The notes: generated by a model not told the origin, from the letters alone. Shown: positions 34,301 to 43,204, numbered from the stretch's first letter. The stretch is 64,000 nucleotides of DNA from Subdoligranulum variabile (GCA_003343905.1 QAKI01000057.1:124001-188000), one strand, 5' to 3'. Numbers and translations: made by a program.

Positions 34301-34822
34301 TTAGAAATAACGCCGGACTTTTTTGCAGTATTGCTCATAGGATGCGCCGAACAGCTGCCTGCATTCCCTTTCTTCCGCCAGGATGATCCAATGGGCGGAG
34401 AACTGGAATACCGCGACCACGCAGAACAGCAGCGCAGACCGTGCCAGCGCCGCGATCCCCATAAAATAGAGGAAATAGGCCACATACATCGGATTGCGGG
34501 AAAAGCGATAGACGCCGCCGGTGTTCAGTCCTGCGCCGTCGGGGCGCGAAAAGTGGACGATCGAAGCGGCCAGCAAAGCAAGCCCCGCGATGTAAAGCGC
34601 CACGCCTGTACACAGCAAAACCGGCGGCCCGGCCGTGATCCGTACAAAGAGCGGATAGAGGATCAGGAACGCCGTGCAGATCTGGTAGACCCAATATGCC
34701 GTTACTTCGCCGCCCTGCATCGGCGCAAAATGCGCGGCACGCTGCACCGCGCGCCGGTCCATCTTTGCCAAAAGGCCAAACCGCACAAGAAAAAACGGGA
34801 TAATCAGCAGGAATCCGTTCAT
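34301..34822 (-). CDS. Isoprenylcysteine carboxyl methyltransferase-like membrane methyltransferase
   Basis: 173 residues with about five transmembrane segments. The C-terminal SAM-binding block GLNTGGVYRFSRNPMYVAYF, followed by a long helix and ERECRQLFGASYEQYCKKV, is the pattern of ICMT/PEMT-type methyltransferases. Substrate unknown; bacterial members methylate lipids, small molecules or peptides. The ATG at 34822 follows GGGAGG. It ends a minus-strand run of membrane and surface genes. Confidence 0.82.
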   Translation of the reverse strand: MNGFLLIIPFFLVRFGLLAKMDRRAVQRAAHFAPMQGGEVTAYWVYQICTAFLILYPLFVRITAGPPVLLCTGVALYIAGLALLAASIVHFSRPDGAGLNTGGVYRFSRNPMYVAYFLYFMGIAALARSALLFCVVAVFQFSAHWIILAEERECRQLFGASYEQYCKKVRRYF

Positions 34823-34877
34823 ACGCGCCCTCCCGCCCCGCAGGCTGTTCGGCCAGGGCAATCATTGTTTCCATGGG

Positions 34878-36383
34878 TCACTGCTTCTCCACCACCACGA
34901 CGGAATCCTTATTGTAGTAGGGCGTCAGGCCCCACAGGTCAGGCCCCACCGAAACGTCGGTATAGAACAGCAGCCAGGGCCGTTCTTCCGCCCCCAGCGG
35001 GCTGATCGCCACATCCGGCTGCGAGGGATCAGACAGCGCGGCTTCCCGTGCGTCCAAAGTCTCCGCAAAGCGGGCCGCTTCCCCGCTTGCCAGTTCATAA
35101 CAGGCTTCCAGGCTGGTGGCAAAGTAGTTGTCCTGCCCTTCCTTAACGGTATGGCTGCCGATGCACGCCATGCACAGCAGCATCGCCAGCGCCGCCCCCG
35201 GCAGGTGGCGGCTGTGTTTTTCCAGAAAGCGCTCCGCGCCGTGCAGCATATGGCCCCGTATCCGTTCGAGCCAGCCGAAGAACAGAAATTCCGTCACGGC
35301 CAGCCCCAGCACAAAGGTCATCCATACGACGTTCAGCAGCCGCCCCGCGCCGATGCCGCCCATCGTGTAGGACGGCAGGAAGATCATGGCCCACATCAGC
35401 AGGAAAGTCCCCGCCAGCCCCAGCCAGGGGCGGCGGAACATCCGGTCCGGCACCATGCGGCTCTGCGCCAGACGCCGCGCAGGCAGCGCCAGCAGCAAAA
35501 GCAGGCACACAAGCGGCACATCCAGCCATCGGACCCATTCCAGCGCCGCCAGCACAAAACTTTTGGCGACTGCTTCCAGGAACCCCGCCTGCCCAAAACC
35601 ATCGGCGCGGACCTGCGTGCCCGGCGCCATGACGTTGACGAGCAGCCCGGCCACCGCAGCCAGAAAAGCGGGAACATTCCAGAAATTCCTGTGCCGGGCG
35701 CAGAGCACGACCGCCAGAAGCAGCACGAGGACGTTCAGTTCCCCCACTACCTGATGGCCGCCGCCGATGATCACACCGATCAGCACGCCGGCTGCCGCCA
35801 GCCCCACGCGCCGCCAGCGCGCCCCCTTTCCGGGCGCCGCGAGCGAGAAAGCCAGCGCCGCGTTCAGCACCGCCAGCGCAAAATACGGCTGATAGTTCAT
35901 GGCGCCGTTGAACCAGTAAAGCCCTTCCACCGGGGAAGGCATCCCCTGCACAAAGGCAAACAACAGCAGCGCCGCCGCCGCCAGCGGCAGAAGTTTCTGG
36001 GCCGGTTCCAGCCTGCGCACGACCAGACGGGCGCTGGCGTACAGGCACAGGAACATCGGCAGCAAAACGCAGAACAGCGTCAGCCCATACCACTGGTTGC
36101 CGAAGATGCCGGGCTGCAAGGCCAGCACAAAGCCGGACACATACAATCCCTGCCAATGGTTGAAATAGTAGACGGTCGTTTCCCACGCTGCCTGCAGCAG
36201 CCGCGGCAGATCAAAACCATACTGCTGCACCACCGCATGGGTGCGGGCCGCATAGACGTAATCATCCGCCGAAGGCCGCGCATACAGCGCGATCACAAAC
36301 GCAGGCAGCAGAAGAAGCAGCACCGCCGCCAGAAAACGGCGTCGCCATCGCCTCTGCGTTTTGATGTCATGCCAAAAATCCAT
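34878..36383 (-). CDS. Polytopic membrane protein, DUF6056-like
   Basis: 501 residues with about ten to twelve hydrophobic segments and a soluble C-terminal part of about 90 residues. Near the N-terminus PSADDYVYAARTHAVVQ resembles the Asp-Asp loop of glycosyltransferase-C-like and DUF6056 membrane proteins. The role may be transfer of a lipid-linked sugar, but this is only an inference. The ATG at 36383 is preferred over an upstream in-frame start overlapping the esterase gene. It is 20 nt downstream of the esterase. Confidence 0.65.
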   Translation of the reverse strand: MDFWHDIKTQRRWRRRFLAAVLLLLLPAFVIALYARPSADDYVYAARTHAVVQQYGFDLPRLLQAAWETTVYYFNHWQGLYVSGFVLALQPGIFGNQWYGLTLFCVLLPMFLCLYASARLVVRRLEPAQKLLPLAAAALLLFAFVQGMPSPVEGLYWFNGAMNYQPYFALAVLNAALAFSLAAPGKGARWRRVGLAAAGVLIGVIIGGGHQVVGELNVLVLLLAVVLCARHRNFWNVPAFLAAVAGLLVNVMAPGTQVRADGFGQAGFLEAVAKSFVLAALEWVRWLDVPLVCLLLLLALPARRLAQSRMVPDRMFRRPWLGLAGTFLLMWAMIFLPSYTMGGIGAGRLLNVVWMTFVLGLAVTEFLFFGWLERIRGHMLHGAERFLEKHSRHLPGAALAMLLCMACIGSHTVKEGQDNYFATSLEACYELASGEAARFAETLDAREAALSDPSQPDVAISPLGAEERPWLLFYTDVSVGPDLWGLTPYYNKDSVVVVEKQ

Positions 36384-36403
36384 ACCCTGTTCTTTCAGCC
36401 TCG

Positions 36404-37165
36404 TCACGGATTGCCGAGGATCTTCTGCAGGAAGTAGACCCACTGTTTCTCCCACCAGGGCCAGTCATGGGAAACATCGGTGCCCCAGATATCCACGATG
36501 GGATGGATGCCCTTGCTTTCGAGGATGGCCTGCAGTTCTTTGGTGGAAGCCAGCAGGTCGCCTTCCCAGGCGCCCTGCCCGCAGCACATGATAAACTTAT
36601 CCGCCTGCGCATAGAGCTTTTTATAGGGGTGATCTTCCGGGAAGTTGCGCATATAATCGCAAGGCGAATTGCGGTAAACGAGGTCGTCCATGTAATCGCC
36701 GAAGAACATCCGCGAGGAATACAGGCCGCTCAGCGCAATGGTGCCGTTGTACAGGTCCGGCCGCCGCAGGTAAAAGTTCACCGCATGGCCACCGCCCATG
36801 CTGGCGCCGCCCACGAGGATGCGACCCGTATGGTCGGGGCCCTGTTCGCGGTTGATCTCCAGCACGCGGGGCGTCAGTTCCTCACAGACATAGTCATACC
36901 AGCGTTCCTGCATTTCGATCCGCGGGCGTTCGGGGCCATGGTTGTCCCAGCTTTCCGGGTCGATGCTGTCGGCCGTGATGATCTGCAGTTTTCCCTGGTC
37001 GATCCAGGGCGTGGCCGCGTTGCACATGCCGCGGTCCTCCCAGTCATAGAACCGGCCGCTCTGGCAGGGAAAAATGATGATCGGCCGCCCGGCATGACCG
37101 TACACCTTGAATTCCATCATCCGGTCCAGATAACGGCTGTACTCTTTGTAATAGCGGATCTGCAT
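36404..37165 (-). CDS. Putative esterase of the alpha/beta-hydrolase (PF00756-like) type
   Basis: 253 residues without a signal peptide. The nucleophile elbow GGASMGGGH is near residue 120, and a late DVSHDWPWWEKQW gives the likely catalytic His. Homologues include esterase D/feruloyl esterase-like and antigen 85-like proteins; the substrate is unknown. It lies between ydcF-like and DUF6056-like genes with short spacers. Confidence 0.8.
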   Translation of the reverse strand: MQIRYYKEYSRYLDRMMEFKVYGHAGRPIIIFPCQSGRFYDWEDRGMCNAATPWIDQGKLQIITADSIDPESWDNHGPERPRIEMQERWYDYVCEELTPRVLEINREQGPDHTGRILVGGASMGGGHAVNFYLRRPDLYNGTIALSGLYSSRMFFGDYMDDLVYRNSPCDYMRNFPEDHPYKKLYAQADKFIMCCGQGAWEGDLLASTKELQAILESKGIHPIVDIWGTDVSHDWPWWEKQWVYFLQKILGNP

Positions 37166-37188
37166 AGCAGTTCCCTCCTACTCTCCTA

Positions 37189-38028
37189 CTACTTATAAAA
37201 GAATCGTTTGTTCAGATCCAAAAAGCCCACCAGCGCGTGCATGGGGCCGCTGGTCGAGGTCTTGAACACCCAATAGTACGCAAGGGCCAACGCTTCCCGC
37301 ATATAGCAGGGCAGCACGCTGCGCCAGGGCGTGGCGGCTGGGATCGAAGTGACCGTCGTAAAGCCCGCGCGCTTCGCATAGCACCCGGCCCGGTAACAGT
37401 GGAAGCTGTTCGACACGTAGGCGATGGGCGTGGTTTCGTCCAGGCCGCGTTCTTTGAGCAGCTCCAGCGAAAACAGGAAGTTTTCCTCTGTGGAAGTCGA
37501 GCGGTTTTCTGCGATGACGCGGTCCGGGTCCAGCCCTTTGCCGATCAGATAATCGCGCATGGCCTGCCCTTCCGGCACCCATTCGTCGCGGCCCTGCCCG
37601 CCGCTGGTCACCACCAGCACGTCCGGGTGCGCCGACGCATATTCATACGCCTTGTCCAGCCGATATCGCAGCAGCGTAGAGGGCTGGTCGCGCCGCAGCC
37701 CGGCCCCCAGCACGATGATCGCCCGTTCCTGCCCGGTGGGCGGGTTGGCGTGGCCGCTGACTGATACAAAGACGATCAGCAGCAGATACACCGCGCTCAA
37801 AACGACCAGCACCCAGCCTGTCACGCGGCCAGGCTGGGTGCCATGGAACCATTGCAGAAGCGGTTTGTGCCACAGGGCGAACACCACGGCCACCGCCGCC
37901 AGCAGGCAGACCATCAGATTTCCCATATTAAAGTTGGTGGTCAGCATCAGACCGACGGCATAGACCGTCAGCGCCGCCGCCACGATATACAGCAGGCCCA
38001 GCGCCATTTTACTTGCGCACTTCATCAT
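37189..38028 (-). CDS. YdcF/SanA-family (DUF218) membrane protein
   Basis: 279 residues: three to four N-terminal transmembrane helices (to about residue 90) and a DUF218 domain with IIVLGAGLRRDQPSTLLRYRLDKA, VVTSGGQGRDE and ENRSTSTEENFLFS, the usual family blocks. DUF218 proteins are linked to envelope integrity in other bacteria. The ATG at 38028 overlaps deoB by 20 nt; an ATG at 38007 just after the deoB stop is an alternative start without a clear site. Confidence 0.82.
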   Translation of the reverse strand: MMKCASKMALGLLYIVAAALTVYAVGLMLTTNFNMGNLMVCLLAAVAVVFALWHKPLLQWFHGTQPGRVTGWVLVVLSAVYLLLIVFVSVSGHANPPTGQERAIIVLGAGLRRDQPSTLLRYRLDKAYEYASAHPDVLVVTSGGQGRDEWVPEGQAMRDYLIGKGLDPDRVIAENRSTSTEENFLFSLELLKERGLDETTPIAYVSNSFHCYRAGCYAKRAGFTTVTSIPAATPWRSVLPCYMREALALAYYWVFKTSTSGPMHALVGFLDLNKRFFYK

Positions 38029-39184
38029 AAACCCCGCAGCCTGCCGCGCAGTACGGGACGTTCAGGCAGCGGCAGACCGTATCCGCGATGGTGGCAAAGC
38101 TGTAGCGGGTGTGCAGATTCACGCCGGGGCAGATCTCGTCCCCGCAGAGCAGGAACGGCACATATTCACGGGTGTGATCGGTGGTCTTGGTATAGCTGGG
38201 GTCGCAGCCATGGTCAGCCGTGACCATCAGTACATCACCGGGGCGCATCTTTGCGCGGAAGGCGGGCAGCCAGTCGTTGAATTCGGCAGCCGCGGCGGCA
38301 TACCCGGCCACATCGCGGCGGTGGCCGTACAGCATATCGAAGTCCACGAGGTTGACGAAAGCCAGACCTTCAAAATCGCGGTCGGCCAGTTCCAGCGTTA
38401 CGTTCAGCCCTTCGGTGTTGCCGCTGGTGCGGATGGTCTCCCCGATGCCCTTGCCCGCGAAAATATCATGGATCTTGCCCACGCCGATGGTCGCTTTCCC
38501 GGCCGCCTGCAAGGCGTCCAGCATCGTATCGTGCGGCGGCACCAGGCTGTAGTCATGGCGGCGGGAGGTGCGGGTGAAGTTAGCGGCGCAATCCCCTACA
38601 AACGGGCGGGCGATCACGCGGCCCACGCCGTATTTGCCGGTGAGCAGTTCGCGGGCCTGCTCGCAGATCTCGTAGAGTTTCGGCACAGGGACGATGGCCT
38701 CGTTCGCAGCGATCTGGAACACGCTGTCGGCCGAGGTATAGACGATCAGCGCCCCGGTGCGGGCGTGTTCCTCGCCATAGTCGCGGATGACCTCGGTGCC
38801 GGAATAGGGCTTGTTGCACAGCACTTTATAGCCGGTCTTGGCGGTAAAGGCGTCCAGCAGGTCCTGCGGGAAGCCGTCCGGGAAAGTGGGCAGCGGTTCG
38901 GCGCTCAGCAGACCCGCGATCTCCCAGTGACCGATGGTCGTATCCTTGCCGGCGCTGGCTTCCCGCAGGCGCGCAAAGCTGCCGGCCGGCTGCGCGACCG
39001 GCGTCCCGCAGGTCACGCCGTCCAGATTGAAAAGGCCCAGTTCCGCCAGATGTTCGCCTTTGAAATTGGGGTGCTGCGCGATGGCCGCCAGCGTATTGGT
39101 CCCTGCATCACCGAACTGCGCGGCGTCCGGCTCCGCACCGATCCCGAAGCTGTCCAGCACGATCAGAAAAACTCGTTTTGCCAT
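38009..39184 (-). CDS. deoB: Phosphopentomutase
   Basis: Interconverts ribose-1-P/deoxyribose-1-P and the 5-phosphates, feeding nucleoside carbon into glycolysis. It has 391 residues of the alkaline-phosphatase fold, with LIVLDSFGIGAEPDAAQFGD (metal site and phosphorylated Thr region) near the N-terminus and TADHGCDPSYTKTTDHTREY near the C-terminus. The ATG at 39184 follows AGGAGA by 9 nt. It stands alone, without deoxyribose aldolase or nucleoside phosphorylase next to it, and has a leader of about 125 nt with clear secondary structure. Confidence 0.96.
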   Translation of the reverse strand: MAKRVFLIVLDSFGIGAEPDAAQFGDAGTNTLAAIAQHPNFKGEHLAELGLFNLDGVTCGTPVAQPAGSFARLREASAGKDTTIGHWEIAGLLSAEPLPTFPDGFPQDLLDAFTAKTGYKVLCNKPYSGTEVIRDYGEEHARTGALIVYTSADSVFQIAANEAIVPVPKLYEICEQARELLTGKYGVGRVIARPFVGDCAANFTRTSRRHDYSLVPPHDTMLDALQAAGKATIGVGKIHDIFAGKGIGETIRTSGNTEGLNVTLELADRDFEGLAFVNLVDFDMLYGHRRDVAGYAAAAAEFNDWLPAFRAKMRPGDVLMVTADHGCDPSYTKTTDHTREYVPFLLCGDEICPGVNLHTRYSFATIADTVCRCLNVPYCAAGCGVYDEVRK

Positions 39185-39221
39185 ATATGATCTTCTCCTG
39201 TCTGAAAAAAGTGAACGACCG

Positions 39222-39300
39222 ACGCGCGCAGCGGGCATGCCTGCCAAAGGGGGCTTTGCGGCGGCATTATGCACTGCCGCCCCGCCCGGCTGCCGCGCGT
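39222..39300 (-). promoter_or_regulatory. structured leader (three-way junction) of deoB
   Basis: On the minus strand GCGCGCGGCAGC-like sequence at 39300-39289 pairs with its complement at 39232-39222 (one bulge). The enclosed part folds into two hairpins: 7 bp at 39281-39275 with 39266-39260, and 5 bp within 39258-39245. A T-run lies about 10 nt after the closing stem. No known riboswitch class is recognised. Confidence 0.4.
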
Positions 39301-39316
39301 ATTCTATTTGTTCTTC

Positions 39317-39345
39317 ATTATAACCGAAACCCGCGCAAAAGTAAA
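39317..39345 (-). promoter_or_regulatory. sigma-A-like promoter of deoB
   Basis: TTTACT (39345-39340), a 17-bp spacer and a perfect TATAAT (39322-39317) on the minus strand. Confidence 0.6.
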
Positions 39346-39422
39346 ATGATAAATTCGGGTTTTCCCTGCGCGCGCCGGGATTAAAATGGCGTAAAATGTG
39401 AGTAAAAGCAGGCCAGGGGGGC

Positions 39423-39452
39423 TTGTCTATTTGTTGCAAGGTGTAGTATAAT
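39423..39452 (+). promoter_or_regulatory. sigma-A-like promoter of pyk-luxS
   Basis: TTGTCT (39423-39428), an 18-bp spacer and a perfect TATAAT (39447-39452). Leader of about 30 nt. Confidence 0.6.
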
Positions 39453-39489
39453 ACCGTCGTACATTGTTAAAAGTTAGTATGGAGGCATT

Positions 39490-41241
39490 ATGTGTATGCG
39501 TAAGACAAAAATCGTTTGTACATTGGGTCCGTCTACCGACCGCCCCGGTGTTCTGCGCCAGTTGCTGGAGAACGGCATGGATGTTGCCCGTTTCAACTTC
39601 TCCCACGGCGATTATAAAGAGCATAAAGGCCGTCTGGATGCGCTGCGTGCGCTGACCGCCGAACTGAACCTGCCGGTCCCCGCCATGCTGGACACCAAAG
39701 GCCCTGAGATCCGCCTGGGCGTGTTCGCCAACGGCACCGAGACCCTGACCACCGGCCAGAAGTTCACCCTCACCTCCCGCGAAGTGGAAGGTACCAACGA
39801 GATTTGTTCCGTCAGCTACAAGGAACTGCCCCATGACGTAGCGCCGGGCGGCCGCATCATGCTGGATGACGGCCTGATCGAACTGCGCATCGACGAAGTG
39901 ACCGACACCGACATCCTGTGCACCGTACAGAACGACGGCGTCATCAAGACCAAGAAGGGCGTCAATGTTCCCGGCGTTCACCTGTCCATGCCCTACATGA
40001 GCCAGCGCGACCGCAACGACATCCTGTTCGGCATCGAGCAGGGGTATGACCTGATCTCCGCCAGCTTCACCCGCAACGCGCAGGACATCATGGAGATCCG
40101 CCACCTGCTGGACGAGCATGACTGCACCATGCGCATCATCGCCAAGATCGAGAACCAGGAAGGCATCGACAACATCGACGAGATCCTGACCGTGGCCGAC
40201 GGCATCATGGTCGCCCGCGGCGACATGGGCGTGGAGATCGACTTTGCCGAGATCCCCGCGATCCAGAAGCACCTGATCGACCGCGCCATGCAGGCCGGCA
40301 AGATCTGCATCACGGCCACCCAGATGCTGGACTCCATGATCGTCAACCCCCGCCCCACCCGTGCCGAGATCACTGACGTTGCCAACGCCATCTACGACGG
40401 CACCGGCGCCGTCATGCTCTCCGGCGAGACCGCCGCGGGCAAATACCCGGTGGAGGCGCTGCGTGCCATGTCCACGATTGCCATTACCACCGAGGCGGAT
40501 TCCAACTTTGATTCCCTGGTCCACCACACCGCCACCCCGGATACCCACCTGACGATCAGCGCAGCGGTCGGCCATGCGGCCTGCACCACTGCCGCCGACA
40601 TCGGTGCTTCCGCCATCATTTCCGCTTCCAAGAGCGGCGAAACGGCCCGCCTGCTGAGCCGTTTCCGCCCGAACACCCCCATCATCGCCTGCGTGCTGGA
40701 TGAGCGCACCCGCCGCCAGATGAACGTGTACCGCGGCGTCACCCCGCTGCTGATGGACTACGCCAATTCTACCGACGAACTGATCAGCATGTCCGTGGCG
40801 GCTGCCGAGAAGGCTGGTCTGATCCACTCCGGCGATCTGGCCGTCGTGACCGCGGGCGTCCCGGTGGGCGTTTCCGGCACCACGAACATGATCAAGATCC
40901 ACATGGTCGGCGACACGCTGCTGGCGGGCGTCGGCATCGGCCAGCACAACGCCAAGGGCGAAGTCTGCATCTGCCGGAACGCCGCCGAGGCAGCCAAGAA
41001 GTTCAAGCCCGGCCAGATCCTGGTCGTTCCCTTCACCACCAACGACGCCCTGCCCTATATGCGTCAGGCCGCCGGCATCATCACCGAAGAAGCGGGCACC
41101 AACAGCCATTCCGCTATCGTCGGTCTGACGCTGGACAAGGCTGTGATCGTGGGCGCCACCAACGCGACCCGCACCCTGCGCGACGGCATGACCGTTTCGA
41201 TGGACTGTGTGCGCGGCGTGGTGCAGGCGATGGCCGACTGA
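39490..41241 (+). CDS. pyk: Pyruvate kinase with C-terminal PEP-mobilising domain
   Basis: Makes pyruvate and ATP from PEP and ADP. It has 583 residues, the long Bacillus-type form: TIM barrel with TKIVCTLGPSTD, MLDTKGPEIRLG and the catalytic-Lys region MRIIAKIENQEGIDN; the signature MVARGDMGVEI; a regulatory C domain; and an added PEP-utiliser-like domain (IITEEAGTNSHSAIVGLTLD). GGAGG at 39481-39485 serves either ATG 39490 or ATG 39496. Codon use is strongly biased. luxS follows after 10 nt. Confidence 0.97.
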   Translation: MCMRKTKIVCTLGPSTDRPGVLRQLLENGMDVARFNFSHGDYKEHKGRLDALRALTAELNLPVPAMLDTKGPEIRLGVFANGTETLTTGQKFTLTSREVEGTNEICSVSYKELPHDVAPGGRIMLDDGLIELRIDEVTDTDILCTVQNDGVIKTKKGVNVPGVHLSMPYMSQRDRNDILFGIEQGYDLISASFTRNAQDIMEIRHLLDEHDCTMRIIAKIENQEGIDNIDEILTVADGIMVARGDMGVEIDFAEIPAIQKHLIDRAMQAGKICITATQMLDSMIVNPRPTRAEITDVANAIYDGTGAVMLSGETAAGKYPVEALRAMSTIAITTEADSNFDSLVHHTATPDTHLTISAAVGHAACTTAADIGASAIISASKSGETARLLSRFRPNTPIIACVLDERTRRQMNVYRGVTPLLMDYANSTDELISMSVAAAEKAGLIHSGDLAVVTAGVPVGVSGTTNMIKIHMVGDTLLAGVGIGQHNAKGEVCICRNAAEAAKKFKPGQILVVPFTTNDALPYMRQAAGIITEEAGTNSHSAIVGLTLDKAVIVGATNATRTLRDGMTVSMDCVRGVVQAMAD

Positions 41242-41251
41242 GGTATTTTTC

Positions 41252-41713
41252 ATGGAGCGCATTGCCAGTTTTTGCGTGGATCATACCCGGCTGATGCCCG
41301 GTATGTATCTTTCCCGCCAGGATGGCCCTGACGGCGAGATCCTGACCTGGGACATCCGCATGAAACGGCCCAACCAGGGGCAGTACCTTTCCCCCGCTGC
41401 CGCCCACACGCTGGAACATCTGTTCGCCACCTATGCGCGCAACAGCAAGTACGGCAAACATGTGGTCTATGTGGGGCCGATGGGCTGCCTGACCGGCTTT
41501 TACCTGCTGACGTCCGGCCTGACGGACGCCGAGGCGCTGGATCTGGTGCGGGGCGCTTTTGCCTGGATGGCTGCGTATGACGGCGAAATTCCCGGCGCTT
41601 CTGCCGTGGAATGCGGGAATTATCGGATGATGGACCCCGTCGCGGCCCGTGCGGAAGCCGCCGCCATGCTCCCGGTGTTGGAAGCTCTAGACGCGGATCA
41701 CCTGCGGTATTGA
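41252..41713 (+). CDS. luxS: S-ribosylhomocysteine lyase LuxS
   Basis: Cleaves S-ribosylhomocysteine to homocysteine and DPD, the precursor of autoinducer-2. It has 153 residues with metal motif HTLEHLFA near residue 53, GPMGCLTGFYL (catalytic Cys) and ECGNY. GAGGT lies 8 nt before the ATG. No SAH nucleosidase is adjacent. It is co-transcribed with pyk (10-nt gap), so expression is probably tied to glycolysis. Confidence 0.96.
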   Translation: MERIASFCVDHTRLMPGMYLSRQDGPDGEILTWDIRMKRPNQGQYLSPAAAHTLEHLFATYARNSKYGKHVVYVGPMGCLTGFYLLTSGLTDAEALDLVRGAFAWMAAYDGEIPGASAVECGNYRMMDPVAARAEAAAMLPVLEALDADHLRY

Positions 41714-41735
41714 CCCCTGAATCTCTGGAAATACA

Positions 41736-41775
41736 AAGCGAGGATGCTGCTATGCGGCGGTATCCTCGCTTTTTT
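41736..41775 (+). terminator. intrinsic terminator after luxS
   Basis: AAGCGAGGAT (41736-41745) pairs with ATCCTCGCTT (41762-41771), then a run of T. The 16-nt loop can form a further small stem. Confidence 0.85.
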
Positions 41776-41885
41776 GCTGTCTTTTATTTCCGGGGGAATC
41801 GCTGCGCGCCGGAACGGGACCGCCACAGGGCGCGTCCATATTCCCCTTTCCCGCCAGGGTCAGTCATGAAAATCCGATACAGCCC

Positions 41886-41935
41886 TTGCAATCAAAGGCA
41901 ATGTGTGATATGCTGAAAATGGTCAATTATTTGAC
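41886..41935 (+). promoter_or_regulatory. promoter and candidate MarR operator
   Basis: TTGCAA (41886-41891), a 17-bp spacer and TATGCT (41909-41914) put the transcription start near 41921. A perfect inverted repeat GTCAA-TTAT-TTGAC at 41922-41935 begins at the start site, the layout expected for autorepression by the MarR protein encoded just downstream. Confidence 0.55.
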
Positions 41936-41965
41936 TATCAAAAAATAGATTTTATCTGGTGGGCC

Positions 41966-42418
41966 ATGACAAAAGAAGATCGAAAAAATGCATACCTGTA
42001 CTGCAAATTCCGGGATGAACAGTTTGCCATGTACGATGACTATGCCAAGCGGCATGGCATGTCGATGAAAATGCTGCTTGTTGCCAATGCCCTCTTTTAT
42101 GCAAAGGACGGCATGACGCAGACGGAAATTTGCAAACGCACTTTCCAATCCAAACAGACCGTCAATTTGATCGTCAAAAAGCTGCTGTCCGACCAGTATG
42201 TTACCGTCACCGATGCGCCGGAGAGCAAGCGGAACAAAATCGTCCGCATGACAGGGGCCGGGCGGGCCTACTGCGAAAAAGTCGTGCGCCATATCACCTG
42301 GGCCGAGGACACCGCCATGTCCCTGTTCACACAGGAAGAACAGGAACGGCTGATCGGCCTTTCCCGAACCTTCACGAAAAATCTTGCCGCACTCATCGAG
42401 CAGGAAACGGAGGAATGA
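41966..42418 (+). CDS. MarR-family transcriptional regulator
   Basis: 150-residue winged-helix regulator: MTQTEICKRTFQSKQTVNLIVKKL is the recognition helix region and DAPESKRNKIVRMTGAGRAYC the wing. It probably represses its own operon, which includes the nitroreductase 3 nt downstream; the ligand is unknown. The N-terminal part is Tyr/Met-rich (about residues 9-42). AT content around this gene pair is higher than in neighbours, which may point to later acquisition. Confidence 0.88.
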   Translation: MTKEDRKNAYLYCKFRDEQFAMYDDYAKRHGMSMKMLLVANALFYAKDGMTQTEICKRTFQSKQTVNLIVKKLLSDQYVTVTDAPESKRNKIVRMTGAGRAYCEKVVRHITWAEDTAMSLFTQEEQERLIGLSRTFTKNLAALIEQETEE

Positions 42419-42421
42419 CTC

Positions 42422-43021
42422 ATGGAATTTTACGATGCCGTCAACCAAAGAAGAAGCATCCGCCAATTTGAGGACCGGGAGATTTCCCGGGAGGTGTTGG
42501 AACGGATCCTGGATGCCGGGCTGAAAGCGCCCTCGTCCAACCATCAAAGGCGCTGGGAGTTGCTGACGCTGACGGACAAGGCCCTTATTCGGGAACTGGC
42601 GAAATTCGTCCGCCCTTACCCCTGCCGCATCCAGGAACCCAAAACACCGCAGCAGGAGATGTTTAAAATCGCCTACCCCCGCCAGCGCAGCATGATTGAA
42701 GAATCTGCCTGCGTGATCCTGCCCTATTTCAAGCAGAAATATCCCCTGAGTGAAGAGAAAAACGGCTACGGCCTGATGGACTACGGCGCGGCCTGGGCGC
42801 TGGTGGAAAATATGCTGCTGGCCGCGACCGCAGAGGGGCTGGGTTCTGCCGTACATATCCCTGTAAAAAAGGAACCCCAGCAAATCAAAGAGTTTCTGAA
42901 AGTGCCCGACGGCTGGTTCCTGCCAACGCTTGTCATCCTTGGGTATCCGGCCAAAGACGCGCTTCTTCCCGCTCAGGTCAAGGCCACCGTCGAAAACAAA
43001 GTACACTGGAACAAATGGTAA
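42422..43021 (+). CDS. Nitroreductase-family protein
   Basis: FMN-dependent NAD(P)H oxidoreductase, 199 residues. Family features: YDAVNQRRSIRQFEDREISREV at the N-terminus (flavin phosphate-binding RRSIR), LKAPSSNHQRRWELL, and LLAATAEGLGSAV with a C-terminal LPTLVILGYPA. Electron acceptor unknown (quinone, nitro compound or flavin). Start codon follows the marR stop by 3 nt; the AGGAA at the end of marR serves as site. Confidence 0.88.
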   Translation: MEFYDAVNQRRSIRQFEDREISREVLERILDAGLKAPSSNHQRRWELLTLTDKALIRELAKFVRPYPCRIQEPKTPQQEMFKIAYPRQRSMIEESACVILPYFKQKYPLSEEKNGYGLMDYGAAWALVENMLLAATAEGLGSAVHIPVKKEPQQIKEFLKVPDGWFLPTLVILGYPAKDALLPAQVKATVENKVHWNKW

Positions 43022-43117
43022 TTTCTATGCCCCATTCCTGTCCCGTACAGCGGCGGACTTTTGACGCAGGGCCAGTTTGATGGGGCGCAGCCATTTTCTA
43101 AAAATCAACTTCACAGC

Positions 43118-43157
43118 AAAAAAGGCCCCGGCGTGTTTTAGCACGCCGGGGCCTTTT
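43118..43157. terminator. bidirectional terminator between nitroreductase and pta
   Basis: A perfect stem of at least 16 bp (43120-43135 and 43142-43157) with a 6-nt loop and A/T flanks on both sides, between convergent genes. Confidence 0.9.
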
Positions 43158-43204
43158 ATTTGCTTTTTATAAAATCACGTGATGGCGGCAAGCGCCGGAA
43201 AGGT

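Larger units (their letters stand above)
39185..39489. other. deoB-pyk intergenic region with divergent promoters and structured leader
   Basis: 305 nt without a gene. The left half is the deoB leader, the right half carries the pyk promoter and leader. No open frame with a ribosome binding site was found. Confidence 0.6.

Noticed and set aside
39427..41262. 611-codon open frame opposite pyk
   Set aside because: Mirror of the pyruvate kinase gene with low-complexity Gly/His/Asp repeats and no start site; pyk itself matches its family over full length.
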